From assembly GCA_011049095.1 (NCBI GenBank), contig DSDE01000058.1, forward strand, positions 1 to 6,451: a stretch of 6,451 nt of DNA, read 5' to 3'. Positions 5,401-6,451 of the stretch are shown here, piece by piece (the stretch's first letter is position 1; each line of letters starts with the position of its first letter). This stretch comes from Fidelibacterota bacterium. GTDB taxonomy: Bacteria; Fidelibacterota; Fidelibacteria; Fidelibacterales; DSDE01. A model generated the notes under the pieces. That model made no database searches, was not told the DNA's origin, and saw nothing but the letters and a program-made list of their open reading frames with translations. A program made the translations under genes and the position numbers.

Positions 5401-6451
5401 AGTGGTTTACGTCGCGCGCCTGCCAGCTTAAAGCGACTCAGTGATGGCTATTTCTATAAGAATGGCTGGCTCCCTGACAGCGTTACAAGCGATGCGCTTC
5501 TGCCAGATGGCTGGACATTGCAGGTCTTGAAAAGTCATTTAACCAATCGTGAAAACTACGAATTGACCGTCACCGCCATTGACTCCGCTGGAAATCTGCA
5601 ATCAGCGCCTTATAAGCACAACTTTCAGTATGTGGTCAATCAAGAGCCGCAGTTTGCCGCAATTTCCGATACGCAGGCTGTTTTAGAAGATTCACTCTAT
5701 ACATTGACCTTGACGGCTTACGATGTTGACCGCGGCACCATCAGCGATGATTTCCTCACTTTCACGATGCCCATTGCACCTCGCCGAATAGTGATGGAGA
5801 CCCTTGGCGACACCTCCATTGTCCTAAATTGGACCCCCAACAACTGGGAAACCGGCGACACCGTCGTCAGTCTCATTGTAGAAGATGCTTTCGGCGCGCG
5901 GGATACCCTCACTTTTACCCTGACTGTCATTCCCGTCAATGATCCGCCGCTGCCTTTTAATCTCCTTTCGCCACTGCGGGAATTTAGCAAAGCCGACTCA
6001 GCCAATCAGCCTTTCACCTGGAGAAAGTCTGTGGATGTGGACGATACAACTCACACTTACCGGCTCACGCTCCACCGTAGCAATGGCGATACCACTTTCA
6101 GTACCAGCGACACCACCATACACCTCGACTTGCTGGCGATTGACTTCCCGATTTTAGCCCCGGTCAAGTGGTCCGTCACCGTCAGCGATACACAATTCAC
6201 CGTCCCTTCATCTGATACGCTCACTTTCTCCATGACACCGCCCACATTTGTTTCCAGCCGCGATTCGGTTTATGACAAACTCATTCAGGAGCGCTATATT
6301 GACAGTTCCTGGGCTTTTATTAACGATGGTTTTCAGACCCTCGACTGGGAAATTCAAAATCTGCCATTCTTTTTAGAATACAGCGACAGCGCCGGACAGA
6401 CGCTCCACGCCCAGAGCGATTCTTTCCTTTTCACCATCAATACTCATACGC
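2457..6451 (+). CDS. Giant secreted or surface multi-module Ig-like/FN3/cadherin-like protein; frameshifted near the N-terminus, 3' end outside window
   Basis: The first ~46 codons (frame of 2457) give a signal peptide: basic n-region, core LGVLLLGILISS, cleavage at ALA|D (residue 35), then NATVTAVGGE. That frame soon degenerates and stops at 2676. The +1 frame, closed by TAA at 2575, then runs stop-free from 2578 to the window end (about 1,291 codons). It begins convincingly at SGYWNST (2596). The modules are, in order: an N-terminal module, two 'GTPxLxLETG' Ig-like modules, further Ig-like modules carrying a D-x-AGN turn, an FN3-like module, another Ig-like one, a cadherin/He_PIG-like domain ending VNDPP, an FN3-like domain, and the start of a BACON-like domain. 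No catalytic motif and no cysteine are seen. The likely role is adhesion, a surface rod or matrix; this is inferred from architecture only. A C-terminal sorting domain, if any, lies beyond the window. The frameshift could be real decay, a sequencing error or recoding. Confidence 0.75.
2562..2910 (+). repeat. N-terminal beta module (type A, copy 1)
   Basis: This is the first mature module, split by the frameshift: NATVTAVGGE, then SGYWNSTNTSVSVTVTV, then QLKLYFRNN and a segment ending LLIDLTAS. It matches in pattern a later module at about 4612-5001 (NYYNGKTQSLSVQIPI, then RVQILAQ), which supports the frame join. It contains a calcium-loop-like DFNGNGNYTDD at 2800-2832. Confidence 0.5.
2592..2598 (+). 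other. Frameshift point in the giant gene (+1 net)
   Basis: Up to GAG at 2592-2594 the frame of 2457 gives the module start NATVTAVGGE. From AGC at 2596 (or GGT at 2599) the +1 frame gives SGYWNSTNTSVSVTVTV. One surplus base (or two missing) between 2592 and 2598 restores a single protein. No known programmed +1 motif is present, and no homopolymer longer than two bases, so a simple homopolymer length error is not the obvious cause. Confidence 0.75.
2896..3270 (+). repeat. Ig-like module, 'LETG' family, copy 1
   Basis: Hallmarks in order: SYTVGD, GTPQLALETG, SGSGSNTLTFRYTVQNGD, DLEY, ALTLNGGAI, AGNAATLTLPA, then DTTAP as linker. It repeats at 3259 with a shift of 121-124 codons. It belongs to the common bacterial Ig-like adhesin module type seen in large surface proteins. 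Confidence 0.7.
3259..3645 (+). repeat. Ig-like module, 'LETG' family, copy 2
   Basis: Hallmarks: TYKIGD, GTPILELETG, AGSGTNTLSFTYTVQSGD, DLDY, SLTLNGGTI, TGNDATLTLPA, DTENP. Copies 1 and 2 stay similar even in DNA: 3193-3213 and 3565-3585 agree at 19 of 21 bases at a distance of 372 bp. Confidence 0.7.
3646..3990 (+). repeat. Ig-like module (type B, copy 1)
   Basis: It opens NVSASNAD and continues DSLVKKDDAVTITASFDEDV, DYTG, HNLIIPAG and VNAADLAGNDST. The DSLVKKDD and NAADLAGN segments recur in the module at about 4303-4614. Confidence 0.55.
3988..4302 (+). repeat. Ig-like module with ITWTR and SAGN motifs
   Basis: This segment has VQYTLNKNIVSGSITWTRIDG, SPHILTL, GTHTDTLTATNLINGSIYNL, then MDSAGNSS and a linker TYDIQIP. 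The order matches a recurrent bacterial Ig-like module in which a 'W/FTR' strand is followed by a 'DAAGN' turn. No other copy is in the window. Confidence 0.5.
4303..4614 (+). repeat. Ig-like module (type B, copy 2)
   Basis: DTMAKFNDLITFWLD, then QVAIQYNGDD, LFIIPD and VNAADLAGNVAV, with the linker DNTAP. It is clearly related to the type B copy at 3646: the AGN turn follows VNAADL in both. It is strongly diverged between the conserved points. Confidence 0.5.
4612..5001 (+). repeat. Beta module (type A, copy 2)
   Basis: NYYNGKTQSLSVQIPISAAD, RVQILAQAEG, then ARIFDQAGNFTTSP and the linker DRIAP. The YYNGKTQSLSVQIPI strand matches the YWNSTNTSVSVTVTV strand of the N-terminal module. Confidence 0.45.
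5002..5322 (+). repeat. FN3-like module
   Basis: DIDYLIPGDSLRASWSGFSD, LEYHYGL, LEHNSEYRFHIFAVDSAGN, then DGVLIDLVAP. The W-x-GF-xD, Y-x-Y and Y-F-x-V-x-AVDSAGN spacing is that of fibronectin-III-like modules in bacterial surface proteins. Confidence 0.5.
5323..5640 (+). repeat. Ig-like module with SGIASDDGSG and RLSDGYFY motifs
   Basis: STLSGIASDDGSGL, RLSDGYFYKNGW, GWTLQVLKSHLTNRENYELT, IDSAGNL. This is the pattern of a bacterial Ig-like module in which 'G-x-A-x-D-x-x-SG' opens the domain and 'DGxYWNGxxW' lies mid-domain. Confidence 0.45.
5638..5955 (+). repeat. Cadherin/He_PIG-like domain
   Basis: It starts NQEPQFAAISDTQAVLEDS, continues YTLTLTAYDVD, a WTPNNWETGD strand, then VEDAFGARDTLTFTLTV and the end motif VNDPPL. 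The EDS...DVD...WTPxxxxxGD...VNDxP order is that of putative-Ig (He_PIG) and cadherin-like tandem domains, which often bind calcium. Confidence 0.55.
5956..6243 (+). repeat. FN3-like domain
   Basis: FNLLSPLREF, QPFTWRKSVDVDDTTHTYRL, SDTTIHLDLLAID, PVKWSVTVSD. The LLSP / FTW-S-DVD / YRL / VKWSVTV framework is that of FN3-like domains that follow cadherin-like ones in long surface proteins. Confidence 0.5.
6280..6451 (+). repeat. BACON-like domain, cut by the window end
   Basis: FINDGFQTLDWEIQNLPFFL, followed by SDSAGQTLHAQSDSFLFTIN, fits the 'xNxGxxxLxWxIxxLPxWLxxSxxxGxxxxxxSxxxxxxI' pattern of BACON-type domains. The frame is still open at the last base. Confidence 0.4.

Overview
This window reads as a stretch of a moderate-GC, Gram-negative-type bacterial genome. 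It carries three consecutive plus-strand genes, all for exported, envelope-associated proteins. Each has an N-terminal signal peptide. Two look like outer-membrane beta-barrel proteins, and the third is a giant chain of Ig-like, fibronectin-like and cadherin-like modules. Signal peptides ending in ...WAQ and ...FAQ, a barrel-type C-terminus, and Ig modules of the 'GTPxLxLETG...LTLNGGTI' type are typical of the Fibrobacteres-Chlorobi-Bacteroidetes (FCB) side of the tree and of candidate phyla around it, such as Marinimicrobia, KSB1 and Calditrichota. That placement is inference from style; no marker gene is present.

Layout. Positions 40-1533 hold a 497-aa probable outer-membrane beta-barrel protein. 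Its frame is open to the left edge and it has no clear Shine-Dalgarno sequence. Positions 1534-1673 are non-coding, with a weak candidate promoter and a 13-codon leader ORF whose stop overlaps the next start. Positions 1674-2405 hold a second small exported, probably membrane-associated protein. Its signal peptide is interrupted by an in-frame TAG. Positions 2457-6451 hold a giant secreted multi-module protein that runs off the right edge. Its signal peptide is in one frame and the rest (about 1,290 codons, stop-free) is in the +1 frame, so a frameshift lies near 2592-2598. An ORF finder that requires both a start and a stop misses this protein, although it fills 60% of the window.

The genes probably act together as a cell-surface unit: two barrel-like envelope proteins and one long rod-like surface or secreted protein. 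None of the three encodes a cysteine. The function of the unit cannot be read from the sequence.

The main points for a second look are the two reading-frame disruptions, both at or just after export signals in adjacent genes, and the modular architecture of the giant protein. It contains at least three families of paired, diverged modules plus different C-terminal domain types (cadherin/He_PIG-like, FN3-like, BACON-like). I see no tRNA, rRNA, CRISPR array, insertion sequence or convincing terminator.
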